Part shown: positions 34,276 to 46,380 of the stretch, in pieces
How the letters are laid out: every line of letters begins with the position of its first letter
Numbering within the stretch: position 1 is the first letter of the stretch
Assembly: GCA_018296165.2 (NCBI GenBank)
Contig: JACKQL020000116.1
Coordinates: 62,001 to 126,000, forward strand
DNA: 64,000 nucleotides
Source: Termitomyces sp. T153
Taxonomy: Eukaryota; Basidiomycota; Agaricomycetes; Agaricales; Lyophyllaceae
Reading direction: 5' to 3'
The notes under the pieces: model-generated
What the model was told of the DNA's origin: nothing
Seen by the model: the letters and a program-made list of their open reading frames with translations, nothing else
Databases searched by the model: none
Program-made: the position numbers and the translations under genes

Positions 34276-35692
34276 GAGTCCAAGTTCTCCTGCAGGAATG
34301 CATCGAACTTGTCCTGCTCCTCAGGCACTAGCAGGTAGACCTTGCAGCTGGAGGGTGTAGAGTCCAGTAACAGTTTGATAGTATGGTCCCACCTCTTGCA
34401 CTGTGGAAGGGAGTCAAAGGAGGCTTTGGAAAACATGTCCTCAAACACATGCAGGTAAGGAGGTACCACATCCTGGAACTCTTGGGGTGCAGTGTTAGCA
34501 GCAAAAGCCTGGGCCAATCTCTGGGACATAGTCTGGCTAGCCCAGATCTCCATGATGGAGGACAGGAGGTGAATGGTGGTAATATAGATTTGATCTCCCA
34601 CTTCTACTGCTTTGCTGGGGAGCTCTGGCTAGTATATGCTGCCAAACTCCCCTCCCTGCTCCTCCTCCAGGGCTCCACCATTGCTCCAAACATCCTTGTA
34701 GAGGGCCTCCCTATGAGGGAATGCCAGAGGTGGGGGGTCCAGGAGGTCTAGATCAGCAATGGGGAGAGGGCCCATGTGACATGCACAGATGGCTGCATGC
34801 TCTCAGACTTGGGTCCAATGCTCCACCTGGTCCTCCATAGCATAGGCAGAGCACTTCTGGGGGCACCTGCTCATGGTGACCTCCCCTTTGGTCTAATCAA
34901 CCTTGGGGTTATGCTCTTGGAGCCACATGAACCCAAGGATCATGTCTTGCCTTTCCAAGCTGGTGACAGCAAATACAGCATGCTCTGCATGATTCCAATA
35001 GTGGAGAACCAGGTCAGCCACAGAACTAATAGCACTAGCTTCATTGGGTGTTCCATTGATGTTGTAGACAGGAATGGGCTTGGGGAGAGGCTGTGTAGTG
35101 AGGCTGTGTTGTTTGATGAACTCTGAATCCAAGAAAAGTCCTGTTTCTCTGCTGTCCAGGAGGGCTGTGACTCTGCAGGTCTGCTGAGTGTCCATGGTGT
35201 AGGCGGATGTGCCAGAGGCCATCATGTACTGTCAGGGCATTTGATGTGCCCAGGCAGGACTTGTGCTGACAGACCTTTGGAGGTGTTGGAGAGCTTGGCA
35301 GGGGTTCTGGAGTTAGTGTTTGTACATCTGGAGGGGGGCTTTGAGGTTCTTCTGTCTCAGAATGAAGGGCATCAGAAAAGGCAGTTTCATTTTCTATTGA
35401 CAGACAAGAGAACCTGTTAGCACCTAGTGATGGAGGCATACACCTCATCTGTTGCTCAACTAAAAATCCCCCTCCAGCTCCAGAGGTAAGGAGCACACAC
35501 TGGCTTCCTCCAGGGTCAGCTCCAGTGTGGGCTTGTCCAGCAATGGAGCTCTGGCAGCATCTTTTGTGGCCAGGAGCTGCAGGAGAAGTTGCTCCTGCTC
35601 TGCTGTGGAGAGGTAGCATACCTTCAGGCCCAGGGGACAGTGCTGTGCAAAGTGCCTGGGCTTCTTGCATCTTGGTTTGCCCATGCTCCATC
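34276..35692 (-). pseudogene. Chromovirus B protease and gag zinc knuckle
   Basis: From right to left: a zinc-knuckle remnant (PRCKKPRHFAQHCPLGLKVC) at about 35690-35620, a Gln/Leu/Pro-rich spacer, and the protease frame 34893-35225. That frame has VTALLDSRETGLFLD (catalytic Asp kept, following Gly changed to Arg) and RQDMILGFMWLQEHNPKVD. A connector to RT follows (FEDMFSKASFDSLPQCKRWD, about 34430). The rest of gag is missing: the knuckle is fused to chromovirus A RNase H at about 35695. Confidence 0.8.
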
Positions 35693-36955
35693 CTAGTTTG
35701 TGGTGCAATGAGAAGTCAAAGTTGGCCAGATACAGAGACCACCAAGCTTGATGTCAATTGAGTTTCTTAGCAGAACAGAAGTACTCCAGGTTCTTGTGGT
35801 CTGCCCAGACTTCAAACTTATGCTGTGTGCCCTTGAGGAAATGCCACCATTCTTCAAAGGACTGAATAATTGCCAGGATCCCCTTGTCATGGATCTCATA
35901 GTTCTGTTCCACCACATTAGGGCTTTTGGAGTAGAAGGCTACTGGATGCCATTTGCCATCCTCTTTTGACTGCTGAGAGAGGACTGCCCCTGTAGCAAAG
36001 TCTGAGCTATCTGCTTCCACATGGAATGGAGAGTCATCATTGGAGAACCAGAGGACTGGCTTTGAGGTCACAGATTGCTTGAGGGCATCAAAGGCAGCTT
36101 GCTGTGGGGGCTCCCACTGCCATGCAGTATTCTTAACTGTGAGGTCAAAGAGGAGACATGCATGGTGGGAGAAATCCCATATGAACTTCCAATAGAAATC
36201 AACAAACCCAAGAAAGGCCTGAACTTCCTTCTTGTTCCTTGGCTCAGGCCACTCTGCTACACCTGCCACTTTAATGGGGTCCATCTTGGCTGTCCAATGC
36301 AAAATTATCAAACCCAGTTACTCCACTTTAGTGTGTTCAATTTTGCACTTCTCAGGCTTTAAATAGAGCTGGTGTTGGTGGAGGCATTCCAAGACAATGC
36401 ATATGACCCAGCAATGCTCCTCCAGAGTTTTTGTGTAGATGAGGATATCATCAAGATACATGCAGACAACACCTTCTGCAATCAGATCATAGAAAATGTC
36501 ATTCATCATAGTCTGGAAGGTGGCTGGGCTATTGGTGAGACCAAAGAACATTACCAGAGGTTCAAAGAGCCTGCAATTAGTTCAGAATGCTGCCTTCCAC
36601 TCATCCCCTTCTTTGATGCATACATTGTTGTAGCCCAAGCAGACATCCAACTTCATGAAGTAGCATGCACCTCAAAGGTTGTTGACAACTTCTGAGATGA
36701 GTGGCAAAGGATAGTAGTTCTTCACTATCAATGCATTCAAGATACAATAATCCTGAACCAGACAAAGAGACCCATCCTTCTTCTTAATAAAGAAGACTGG
36801 GGAGGCCATTGGAGACTTGGAGGGTTGTATTTATCCTGAGCTAAGATTCTCCTGCAGGAAAGTGTCCAGCTCATCCTGTTCACAGGGCACAAGTGGATAG
36901 ACCTTGCAGCTGGAGGGCTCCACATCTGATATCAGCTCAATTGCATGATCTCACT
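35693..36955 (-). pseudogene. Chromovirus A RT-RNase H fragment
   Basis: Same order as 24720-25960 on the other strand: KVYPL-type start, NDIFYDLIAEGVVCMYLDDI, YLKPEKCKIEHTKVE, FLGFVDFYWKFIWDFSHHAC, FHVEADSSDFATGAVLSQQS and VWADHKNLEYFCSAKKLN. It ends in RNase H at SLHHKLGWSMGK, where it joins chromovirus B's zinc knuckle. The 5' boundary is at about 36955. One stop separates the two RT pieces. Confidence 0.85.
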
Positions 36956-37358
36956 GCTAGTTGCTGTGCTGGCACCTTTGGGATCCACCGCATCATCCAC
37001 CCCTACTTCTACTAGGCCAGGAGCACCCTCTTCTAGCACTCTAGCAGCAGCATCTCAGACTGCTACCATGGCCCCTACCCCTTCTACCTGGCAACCCCCG
37101 TCTCTCTCTCTGGGCTCGCCAATGTTGAGCATTCACAAGGGGGCTACACTGGCCTCTCTGATGGATACAACTTCTCCCATGACCCTCTCTACTCCAGCAC
37201 CTGAAGCATCAGCCCCAATAATACAATACACCTTTGGACATGATTCCAGGGGGGCAGAACTAGCTATTGCATGTCATAGTCAGCCATATCAGGGACAAGG
37301 AAGAGCATCTTAATGCTACAGCTGTTCATTGGGTTGATGAACCTTAAGGGGGGAGTGA
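36956..37358 (+). other. Terminal interior of an LTR-3 element
   Basis: A Ser/Thr/Pro-rich plus frame (36945-37313) has no recognised domain. The stretch ends in TTAAGGGGGGAGTGA, a polypurine tract immediately before the LTR at 37359, so it should be the 3' interior of that element. Confidence 0.45.
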
Positions 37359-38794
37359 TGTAAGGGGATGACCCCTTTATGGGTAACTCCAACTCTATCT
37401 GACCTTAGTCACAGGTTGTCACAACCCACTCCCTAGATCCCAACACCACCCCCAGCCCCCCCAACACTCTGCCAAACTCCCCAACCCTTGCCCACCCTTT
37501 GTGCTCACTTCAGGCAACTCCAACACTTCCTCAGCAAACCCTGACAGCTCCTTGATCAACTCCAATGCCTTCTCTGCAGCAGTTGATGCATCCCCTGAAT
37601 TCTCCTGAACTCCCAAGACTTCCCCTGACCCTGGAGCAATCTGCTTTCCAACTGATCCCATCAGAATGTCACCGTGGCCCACTCCAAGATTGCACCTGAC
37701 ACCTGTCAACTCCACACAGTTCCGTCAAGCCTGCTGCCATATCCTCTGCCCTCCGGAACCACCCAGTAGTAGGTATATAAGTTGTAGAGTAACCCCTGGT
37801 ACTTAAGTCTTGATATTGCATTTACTGGTTTCCTATGTCTCATTTTTTGTCTTGTAACTGTTTCTATTTTTAGTTTCAAATCTATCTCTTTTCTCTATCT
37901 CATCTTGCCTCATCTCCATCTCATCTTGACTGTGTATATTTCCTTTGTCTTCCTAAGTTCCTTTCATCTCCAACATCAGTATGAACTCTGCACATGCACT
38001 ATGACCCAAACATTCTTACAACAACTCCAAACCTTGCTCCCTGCTTGGCCCAGGAACCCCTCATACCTTGGTGATCTCCCGTCAAACTCCAGCTCCACCC
38101 CCATCAATCGTGAAGCCTCTGCTTACCCCGCATTCTATTTGCATGCCCATGAACTTGTTCCAGTGCCCATCCAGGTTTGACAACTAATATACTTGGTCTT
38201 AGACATCCCCAAACCACTCCAGACTTGCTTGGACTGCACCCCTAGTTCCCCCTCACAAGTCCCTCCCCTCTGTGCCAATCCCGGATGCTTGGTTATAAGC
38301 ACAGGACATCACATCTGCCTAGTAAGGATTTGCCAGTGTAGCTGAGCCCCCATCACCAGTGGAACCTGACACAGGTATAGCATCATCTCTAGCATATCCA
38401 ACTGACCAGCCACCAAGCCCCTGCACCCTCCAGTCAGTATTAGTCAGCCCTTTGTAGTCATTGGACTCTATTTCTCTTTTTGATGTATTGATAGTCATCA
38501 CTGCTTAGCATACCCAGGCCACTTACCACATATAGCATTAGTCATAGCATAGCCATGGATGTAGTATATAAGCTAGTTGCAAGGATAGAATATCCTTTGA
38601 CCAATCAATAGCAGCATTCCCCAGGTCTATCCAGTGAATAGACTGTGAGAGCCCCAGCATCATTACCTTAGCTTAGCTCACTGTGCTTGCCCCTTGTCTG
38701 CTTCTTAGCTGCTTCTGCTCCTTTGACACTCACTTGTTGCTTGTGCTTGCTCACTCTAGCAGGGTCTATCTGCAGTTGTGCTTGTCCCCTCACA
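37359..38794 (+). repeat. LTR-3, 3' LTR, split by LTR-1 copy 5
   Basis: It starts TGTAAGGGGATGACCCC and ends TTGTCCCCTCACA, near-perfect inverted ends (TGTAAGGGGA / TCCCCTCACA). Without the nested LTR-1 it is about 476 bp. A TATA segment, AGTATATAAGC, lies at about 38562. Directly beyond 38794 the flank of NTPase copy C begins. Confidence 0.7.
37417..38371 (+). repeat. LTR-1 copy 5, solo
   Basis: 955 bp, TGTCACAACCCACTCC to GGAACCTGACA, with the perfect 5-bp duplication CAGGT (37412-37416 and 38372-38376). It is nested in LTR-3 and CpG-poor, so older than copy 4. Confidence 0.95.
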
Positions 38795-39034
38795 GGCTGC
38801 CCAAGACAATGATAGGTTCCTATTTCTGGACAGGTTTATGTGATTGATCTGGGCTCTGGACTTTGTATGCTTGCTGAGGCTTAATATGATTTGGGTGACA
38901 ACTACAAAACCTCCATTTCATAGCCACCTGACCCAGACTTTTTTCTCTGTTGTTCTGTATCCCATCCTGCACCCCAAACTCACACTCACCACCCTTCAAG
39001 AACATACTGCTTTAGCTGGGATATATGTGGTAAA
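38795..39034 (-). other. 3' flank of NTPase copy C
   Basis: It aligns with the flanks of copies A and B (cagctaaagcagtatgttct..., ccaaatcat). The alignment ends at about 38800, exactly at the LTR-3 terminus, so the element inserted into or truncated the duplicate here and removed any biotin-carboxylase fragment. Confidence 0.7.
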
Positions 39035-40681
39035 TTATGAAACATCTTCTGCATCTGTATCTCCTGCACCTGCATCTTCTGTATCCGAATATTCGTTGAC
39101 TACTACCAGGTCCTCCTCGGCCTCTTCATTGGTGTTCTCGTAGTACTCATCGTCATCATTGTTGTTGTTGTCAGCAATGACAACCTCAGCACCAAGACGA
39201 CTCTCTTTATTCATCTTTGCCCAATGATACGATGACGGAGCTACCCAGTACGGCTTCATTCGCCTGACAGCCTCAACTCGATCCTCAGATCGTGGATGCT
39301 CTGCCAGCATATCCTTGTGTGCCAAAATATTCGAGTAGTGAGATTTGTCCTCATCACCAATAACATTGTACACCCGACTCGAACATCCTTTGATGGCTAT
39401 CTCGTAACGTGGGTGAATGTGCAGAGCCTGACTTTGCGTTGTCTGTGGGAGTTCACGAGAAATGACTTCAACATCAGCGGGTGTTGGCGGCGGGATTCGC
39501 TGTACAGTGTCACATACAGGAGTCGTGGTGACGGGCATCTGGGCTTGTTTGGTCGTTTCCCGAGTCTGCCTCTTAGCCGTCGGATTAGCGGGCATGGACA
39601 CCTGGACTGGATTTTTCTTTCGTTGAGCTTGTTGCCCCTTCCTTTTTGTCCTTCCTACTTTCGACGCCTGCTTCACTTCTGGCTGAGGTGCTTTCTTCTG
39701 TTCGGCTGCGAGGTTTCCGAGCTCCATCACAATCGTAATGTATGGGAGTTTTGTCCCGTTCTGCATCTGAGGTCTTGTGAAGAACTAGAAGGTTTCCTGA
39801 GCATCGATGAGAATGAACTGTTTGTCGACCCTGTCCTTTATTTGAATGAAGATGGCCGACATTGACCATCTATCGGGATACTGAGAGTTATTAGTGGGAA
39901 TCCACACAGGGATGACAAAGTCTGTCGAAGCCATATTCCCGTAGCCTTCAATCGCTGCGGCTCTGAGGAAAAGCAGGTAAATAGCCTCGTCGGTGATTGT
40001 TGACTTGTCACTTGCCTTGACAAATTGTGTAAAGTGAATGTAGCCGTCTTTGAATGCATCTCTAAGTGTCTCCCCTCTCAGGTTGCTCGGCCGCGCATCG
40101 AGAACGTCCCCGATGTATTTCTCCGATATCAGGGCCCGGAGAAAGTCCTCGACGCAAATCATCTGGCTGAACGAGACATCACCACTGACACCACTGAGAA
40201 CCGCATTGATGTGCTCATGATCAGGGTTCTTCAAGATAGCGATGTCGTGGGCCAGAGTGCAGAGCATCCTCACAACCAACTCCTCTCTGGTTCCCTGGTC
40301 GATTAGTCCCAATTCGAGCCATTGTGAGATATCAGATGGTATATTGGTCTTGTATGCTGCTATAATCATCTCGATTTGCTCCGCTGGCGGTAGAGTGGAT
40401 CCAGTTCTTCCCAATCCTTTGGCGTGGCACCATGTGAATATCGCACGGGCAGCAGCTTCTGCCACAAAAGGTTCAGAAGGATATCCACCACGGAAATACT
40501 GTTGATGTTTTGGAACGGAGTAGACTGTTCGCATACTACTGGCGACAAGAAGTCCTTCAAGGAAAACGGCCTCATCTCGATTCGATTCAAAGCTCAAATC
40601 CACACGAACGGAAAGAGGAGGAATCAGCTTTTGGAGTGGAAATTTGCAAAATATGTCCTGACTTGTGACTTCAAGATGCAA
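39035..40681 (-). pseudogene. NTPase gene copy C: C-terminal half, one nonsense mutation
   Basis: About 547 codons nearly identical to exon 6 of the gene at 5078-8505, from LEVTSQDIFCKFPLQKLIPP through IPVWIPTNNSQYPDRWSMSA and IQIKDRV to the acidic tail. An in-frame TAG at about 39784 (QETF*FFTRP) replaces the CAG of copy A, a C-to-T change. The QVK of the nuclease-like core is QIK here. Upstream the homology stops at 40681 at the copia LTR, so the P-loop half is absent. CpG is largely retained, so the duplication is young relative to the LTR debris. Confidence 0.85.
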
Positions 40682-40689
40682 TTCCAGAT

Positions 40690-41022
40690 ATAAAGTAAGA
40701 TCCTCAGAGTCATAACAAAGTAATTGAAATGACTAAATTATGTACCTGTAGACAAAGATATAAAGTAAGATCTACAGGATAGTAAGTAACAAAGTATGAG
40801 AAGTGTAATAAGTCAATGTATCCTCAGAGTCATGACAAAGTAATTGAGACAACTGAGGGATGTGTGTTTTGTGTACTCTGGATATGTATGGACAGTAAAA
40901 TAAGGTTTTATGTAAAGTATAGCAAACAAAGAAATGATCATGTAACAGGGTGGTGTAACATATGAAAATTATGAAGAGAGTAATTTATATGAAGTAGCAC
41001 ATACTGGGGGTCCAGTTTAACA
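40690..41022 (-). repeat. Copia LTR (3' LTR of minus-strand element)
   Basis: It matches 305-631 over most of its length. On minus it starts TGTTAAACTGGACCCCC, right after the purine tract GTCCAGGGGAGTG. The far end, at about 40685, joins NTPase copy C within atataaagtaagatc, slightly short of the TGTAGACAA end seen at 305. Confidence 0.75.
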
Positions 41023-41049
41023 CTCCCCTGGACAACCAGCATCATTTTA

Positions 41050-42605
41050 CTTGCTGAGGCTGAGTTTTCAAACAAGGTAGTCATGGGTAGACCAGAAAAG
41101 CAGCTTTGTAAAGAAGTCAGTGACATTTTCAGCAGAGGGTATAGGTATAATCTGAATATCTCCTTCATGTACCTGTTTGCAGATGTAATGGTGCCTAATG
41201 TCAATGTGTTTGGCCCAAGAGTGTCCTTTTGTGGATTCTGTGAGGGCAATAGATGAATGGTTGTCAGCATGGATGGCAGTGGAAAGTGGCTGGGGTAGAT
41301 TGACTTTGGCCAGGAAATTGTGCATTCAGAGGGCTTGTTGGGCACTGCATGTCAAGGCCATATACTCAGCCTCAGTGGTACTGAGTGCTACAGTAGCTTG
41401 ATGTTTTGAGCTTCAAGACACAGCCCCTCCAGCCATCATAAAGACATATCTGGAGGTGGAATGGCATGCGTCAAGATCTCCTCCATAATCCACATCCACA
41501 TAGCCAATGGGCTTTAGGTCATTTCTGAGCTCCTTAGTGTAGGTGAGCTTGTAGTCCAGAGTCCCCTTCACATACCCAAGCACATGGACCAAAGTGTTCC
41601 AGTGCACAGAGCCAGGGTTGGACTGGAAATGGGCTAAGAGGCCTACAGCAAATGATAAGTCTGGGCAAGTTGCAACTTGTGCCCACATCAGAGAGCCCAA
41701 CACCTCTCTATATGGTTTGTCAGTCATAAACAGACAATTGGCTTAGGCAGATGCCTGTTGGTAGGAGTGTGCTACAGGGGTTGCTGTCTGTCATCCCAAA
41801 ATGCTTGAGTACCTACCTTAGGTACACCTGTTGTGACAATGATATAGCCCTTGTTGTCTGATCCCTTTCAATCACCATACCAAGGATAAAGGATGGGTTT
41901 CTAAGGCCCTTGACCTTGTAGATCTCTGCTTGTTTGTGCTTAGCCTTAGTAGCTCCCTCTTGAGTAGTTGACAATCCAAGAACATTGTTGTTGAAGGTAT
42001 TGGTGATTATGTGCTCACCATTTCTCACTCTTGTTTGTATACAAGGGTCAGCTTGTGAGACAGAATAGTCTAGATTTTTATATGCAGCATTTAGTGTCCA
42101 AAACCAATCTCTCTCTCTCTGCATCATACCATACAGAGTCTTCAGGAGCTCAGCCTTCATTCCCTCCCTCCCTGGAGCACCTTCTGGTATGTCCATGTAT
42201 ACTTGGAACTCAGGAATGCTGTTCAGGTATGCTGCTACAAAATTGATCTGCCAGATTTCAAGGTCAAGTAATACTGCAATTGCAATTGAGATATGGAGTG
42301 ATTCAAGTCTGATGACAGCTGCATACATTTTGTCATAGTCTTCACCTACCACCTGTGAGTACTCCTTAGCTATGAGTCTAGCCTTCCTTCTCTCATAATA
42401 TTCCCCTCCACATCATCCTTATTTGCAAATACCCACTGGCAGCCCATGACCTTCTTTCCTGCAGGGATCTCTGACTCTAGTACTGCCTTCCATACTTTCT
42501 GCTCCTCCATGACCTGTAACTCTTGCTGGATAGCTGGTAGCCATAAGTTGGGGCAATACATTGCTTCCTTGTAGCTTTTGGGTATGTAGTCATCATCATC
42601 CACAT
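41050..42605 (-). pseudogene. Ty1/copia reverse transcriptase and RNase H
   Basis: 42370-42603 gives PNLWLPAIQQELQVMEEQKV, the classic copia RT opening. 41813-42352 gives LDLEIWQINFVAAYLNSIPE, VYMDIPEGAPG, LLKTLYGMMQ and SLSQQVYLR. 41413-41727 gives YREVLGSLMWAQVATCPDLS, GYVKGTLDYKLTYT and GYVDVDYGGDLDACHSTSRY. 41068-41325 gives RNase H (SSIALTEST, AKHIDIRHHYIC, ADNHSSIA). The YVDD box is not intact in the frames I can read. Integrase and gag are missing, and the 5' boundary is at about 42610. Confidence 0.85.
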
Positions 42606-42764
42606 CTGCTTTTGACAGAAGTGCAAGGAATGCATAGGCATCCTATGCCAAGTATGACATTGGTAAGTCAGATGCAGGCACTCCTTGCAGTCTATTCAAG
42701 CAACAGAGGATGATGGCATCAAGTGTAGTGACAAGCTAGTCAAGAAACTTGGATTATGACAATT

Positions 42765-43080
42765 TCAACTATCAAAAAGTGAGGGCAACCTCACATCACT
42801 TACAGAAAACCCCTTGACATGTAATGAATATGTCTGACTGGAGGTGACAGTGAGTAATGGAGCATGGAAGTCCAGAGTCTTCAGGGCAAAGATTAATGTC
42901 AGTCTTCCTGTACTGTTAATATTAGGAATTCCATTCCTGTCTGCTGAAAAACTAGTATTGGACATCGATGAGAACATGGCTGTGGACAAATGTACTGGTT
43001 TTGACATTGTCAACCCCTCCCCATCTCCCTTTCTTCTCCCTCACCAGCACCACAGACACATGCACGAGCCAAGATGGCTG
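42765..43080 (+). pseudogene. Retroelement aspartic-protease-like fragment
   Basis: The frame 42844-43089 reads VTVSNGAWKSRVFRAKINVS, LILGIPFLSAEKLVLDID and AVDKCTGFDIVNP. The ...LGxPFLxxxxxVID... pattern matches the second half of retropepsin-like domains in certain fungal gypsy elements. It is unrelated to chromoviruses A and B, whose RNase H begins at 43187. Confidence 0.5.
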
Positions 43081-43186
43081 GCGGTGTAACCTGTTGTCAG
43101 TGTGCTATATCTCCTCATTGCAAAGACCACACCCCCCCAAGCCAGATAATGGCCTTGATAAGGGAATGAATTGAGACTCTGGCTGT

Positions 43187-44895
43187 GCTCTTGCAGCAAT
43201 CTCCAGAGGACAGAAAGTGGCATCCAGTGGCCTTTTACTCCAAGAGCTTGAATGTGGTGGAGCGGAACTATGAGATCCATAACAAGGAGATGCTGGCCAT
43301 TATCTAGTTGTTCAAAGAGTGGTGGCACTTCCTGGAAGGTGTGTGGCACAAGTTTGAGGTCTAGACCAACTACAAGAACCTCAAATCTTTCCAGACAGCC
43401 AAGAAGCTCAACTGCCAACAGGCCTGGTGGTTCCTCTACCTTGCCAACTTTGACTTCTCCTTGCACCACAAGCCTGGCCAGAGCATGGGAAAGCCAGATG
43501 CCCTGTTCTAGAGAGTGGACCACAGCACAGGGGAAAGAGATAACAGCAACATTGTGCTCCTCTGCTCCAAACTGTTTGTGATCAGGGCTATGGAGGGTCT
43601 CACTGTTGATGAAGTGGAGGCAGACATCTTCTGGGACATATGGCAGGGCAATTGGGACACTCAGCAAGAGGAGCTTGTGGTGCAGGCAGCTCAGGCACTG
43701 AAGTCAGTGCATACTACTGGTGTCAAGGCAGTCCATGCAGATGAATGGGCTCTCTGAGATGAAATCTTGACCTTCCGAGACTGCATCTACATTCCCAACA
43801 TTCTGGAGCTCCATCGGAGGATTGTGGAGCAACACCATGACTCCTGCATTGCTGGGCACTGTGGGTGGTAGAAGACACTGGAGCTGGTATTGCAGAACTA
43901 CTGGTGGCCTCAGATGTCCTGGTATATTGGGTCCTACACTAGTACCTGTGATCTCTGCCTCTGGACCAAGCCCCAGTGCCAACTCCCCTATGGACAGTTA
44001 CATCCACTGCCAGTGCCTGTGGAATGATGGAGTATAGCCTCTGTAAACTTCATTGTCAAGCTCCCTAACACCCACAGTCATAATGCAATCATGGTGGTAG
44101 TAGATCTGTATAGCAAGAGTGCACACTTCATTCTGACCCACACTACCTGCTCTACTATGGGCACCACAAACCTGTACTGGAGAAACATCTGGAAGCTCCA
44201 CACAGTCTCTCCAATGCCTATGTCTCAGACCAGGGACCACAATTTGTGGCAGAGTTCACCCAGGAGCTCTACTGGCTGCTTGGAGTGAAGCTCCACACCA
44301 CCACTGCCTACCACCCACAGTCCAATGACCAGATGGAATGTGTAAACTAGGAGTTGGAGCAGTATCTCCACCTCTTCTGCAATGATCACCAGGATGACTG
44401 AGATGAACTCCTCCCTGACACCAAATTCCATTACAACAACCATGTTCACGCATCCACCCAGTTCTTCCCATTCTTCCTTGACACAGGACAACATCTGTGC
44501 ATGGGTTTTAAACCCTGAGCCTGACCCTTGGAGAATGAGGCAGTAAACAAATTCATGGACTGGATGAAGAGGTCACAGGAGGAGGCCCAAGCTATGCTGG
44601 CAAAGGCAAAAGATGACATGGCATGGTACTATGACCATGGGAGGACCCCAGAGCACAAGTATCAGCCCAGGAACTGAGTCTACCTGGATGCCTCTGATAT
44701 TATGACTACCCAACCCTCAAAAAAGCTGTCACACCATCAGTTGGGACCATTCACAGTGGAATGACAGGTAGTGCCCTTGGCCTATTGACTCCAGCTCTCC
44801 ATGGGGATGTGCCAGCTTCATCCAGTGTTCAATGTGGTCAAGCTAACCCTAGCCCCTAAAGATCCTATCCTGGGGTGATGTCCACCACCTCCACT
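43187..44895 (+). pseudogene. Chromovirus B RNase H and integrase, second copy
   Basis: It starts abruptly within RNase H (QQSPEDRKWHPVAFYSKSLN) and continues YEIHNKEMLAII, then integrase: HHDSCIAGHCG, TCDLCLWTKPQC, VDLYSKSAHFILTHTTCSTM, DQGPQFVAEFTQELY and YHPQSNDQMECVN. At least eight stops are visible, many of them TAG/TGA where CAG, TGG or CGA is expected. It is the 3' half of an element whose 5' half is missing. Confidence 0.8.
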
Positions 44896-45100
44896 GCCCC
44901 ATGGTGGTCAACAACAACAAGGAGTATAAAGTGGAGGAAATCCTGGATAGCCATTTATTCTAGAGGCAACTACAATATAAAGTGAAGTGGAAAGGCTATG
45001 GAATCAAGAATATCTCTTGGGAGCCACAGGAGAACGTACATGCCCCTAAACTTGTCAAGGAGTTCCACCAGAGACATCCAGATGCCCTGCATGCCATATA
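44896..45100 (+). pseudogene. Chromodomain of chromovirus B copy 2
   Basis: NNNKEYKVEEILDSHLF, a stop, RQLQYKVKWKGYGIKNISWE and HAPKLVKEFHQRHPDALHA match the chromodomain fold pattern (Y...W...W cage). Same module as at 31650-31840, placed after integrase as in all chromoviruses. Confidence 0.85.
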
Positions 45101-45129
45101 AGGAATCTACCTCCAAGACTAGTTTCAGC

Positions 45130-45297
45130 ACCTTCACAGCTCATTCAATGTCTCTGGGGCTCTTTCTAGATCTCTGGAGATCTCTGGAGAACTGCAGAGT
45201 TCTCTGTCTTACCTCAGCAACCATTGCCCTAGGGTTAGGAGTAGCTCCAGTCACCTGTACAGTAGCTCCCATGCCTCTGCCACCCACTGATACACCA
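45130..45297 (+). repeat. LTR-2, first part (split)
   Basis: It matches the 5' half of the LTR at 31179-31546 (gctcattcaatgtctctgg ... ccctagggttaggagtagc ... catgcctctgcc). The very start, with TGTCAGGGG, is missing. It is interrupted at 45297 by an insertion flanked by CACCA and resumes at 46381. Confidence 0.75.
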
Positions 45298-46375
45298 CAC
45301 TAATAAGACCCAGTTGTCACTGAGCATCATTTTTGGCATTTTGGACTTAGCAGCAGCTGACTAGTTTAAATTTGGCACAAGTCACAACACTCAGCATGGA
45401 GTTGGGATTGATGTAGCCCTTGCATGGGATCTTAGTGACCACAAAACTTATCAATTATGAGGAATATCATGTGGAGCCTGGACTTTGGGTCTAGGACAGT
45501 AAGGCCAAGACCTTTTCTAGTGATGATTATTAGCAACTCTGGCAACTCTTTGGTGACAAAAAGGCTTTCTCTTACCATATATGGATATATTGTCAGACAC
45601 ATACCTTTTACTATCATTTCCCTTGTCAAGCTTACCAACATACTTGAATGGCATTTACACTTCAGAGACTTCACTTATAGTTTTTCACTTAGTTACAGAC
45701 TGACACCTCATATGAACCATAAACACATTGACAGATGCTGTCACTAGTGGTGACTATTTGCTTACTTTCTCATACTATACTTTTGAATTGTATAACTACT
45801 GCCTATACATAGACACTTGACAATCAAATAAATCCCCATTGAATCAAACCCATCTATCTCTAAGCCTACCAGCTTGAGAGTTCACTTTGCCTCTACCTTC
45901 ACTCTATTCCTTCACTTGCTGTTGACTTTGACTTATTAACAAGTCTTACCAACTTCAACCTTGACCTAGTGTGGTACCAACTCTGGGTGCCCTTCATGTT
46001 ATCTTGACTTAGTGATGTTAGCAACTGCAGCTAGCAACTAGTTTACATTTGTCCCCCAATTCTGTCTCCCTATTACTATTTCCCCCTTTCTATTCTATTC
46101 CCTCACTCCACTACCACCATTAAGAGTTTGCTTTGTCTTAGCAAGACTTCCTGCCTTCACCCATTCTCCTTTCAGTCACTGGTGACTTAGGCTAGCAATA
46201 GCAACTTCTCTCAACTTCACCTTATAACACAGCTCTTGCTCTTGTTCTCTGGGACAGTTACTGACTTGCCCTCTACTATTAACTTCTTACTGCCAGCTAC
46301 CCTATCTAGTGACTAGTGCCAGGGTTCTCTTTTTAGGTTTCCTGCACTGCACTAGGCAGCATAGGAGCACATCAG
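45298..46375. mobile_element. Unclassified 1.08-kb insertion in LTR-2
   Basis: LTR-2 sequence stops at 45297 and resumes at 46381, with CACCA at 45293-45297 and again at 46376-46380: a 5-bp target duplication. The insert starts cactaataagaccc and ends agcacatcag, without TG...CA ends, terminal inverted repeats or a recognisable gene. It is C/T-rich on plus with recurring gtgacttag/ctagcaactag motifs. Confidence 0.55.
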
Positions 46376-46380
46376 CACCA

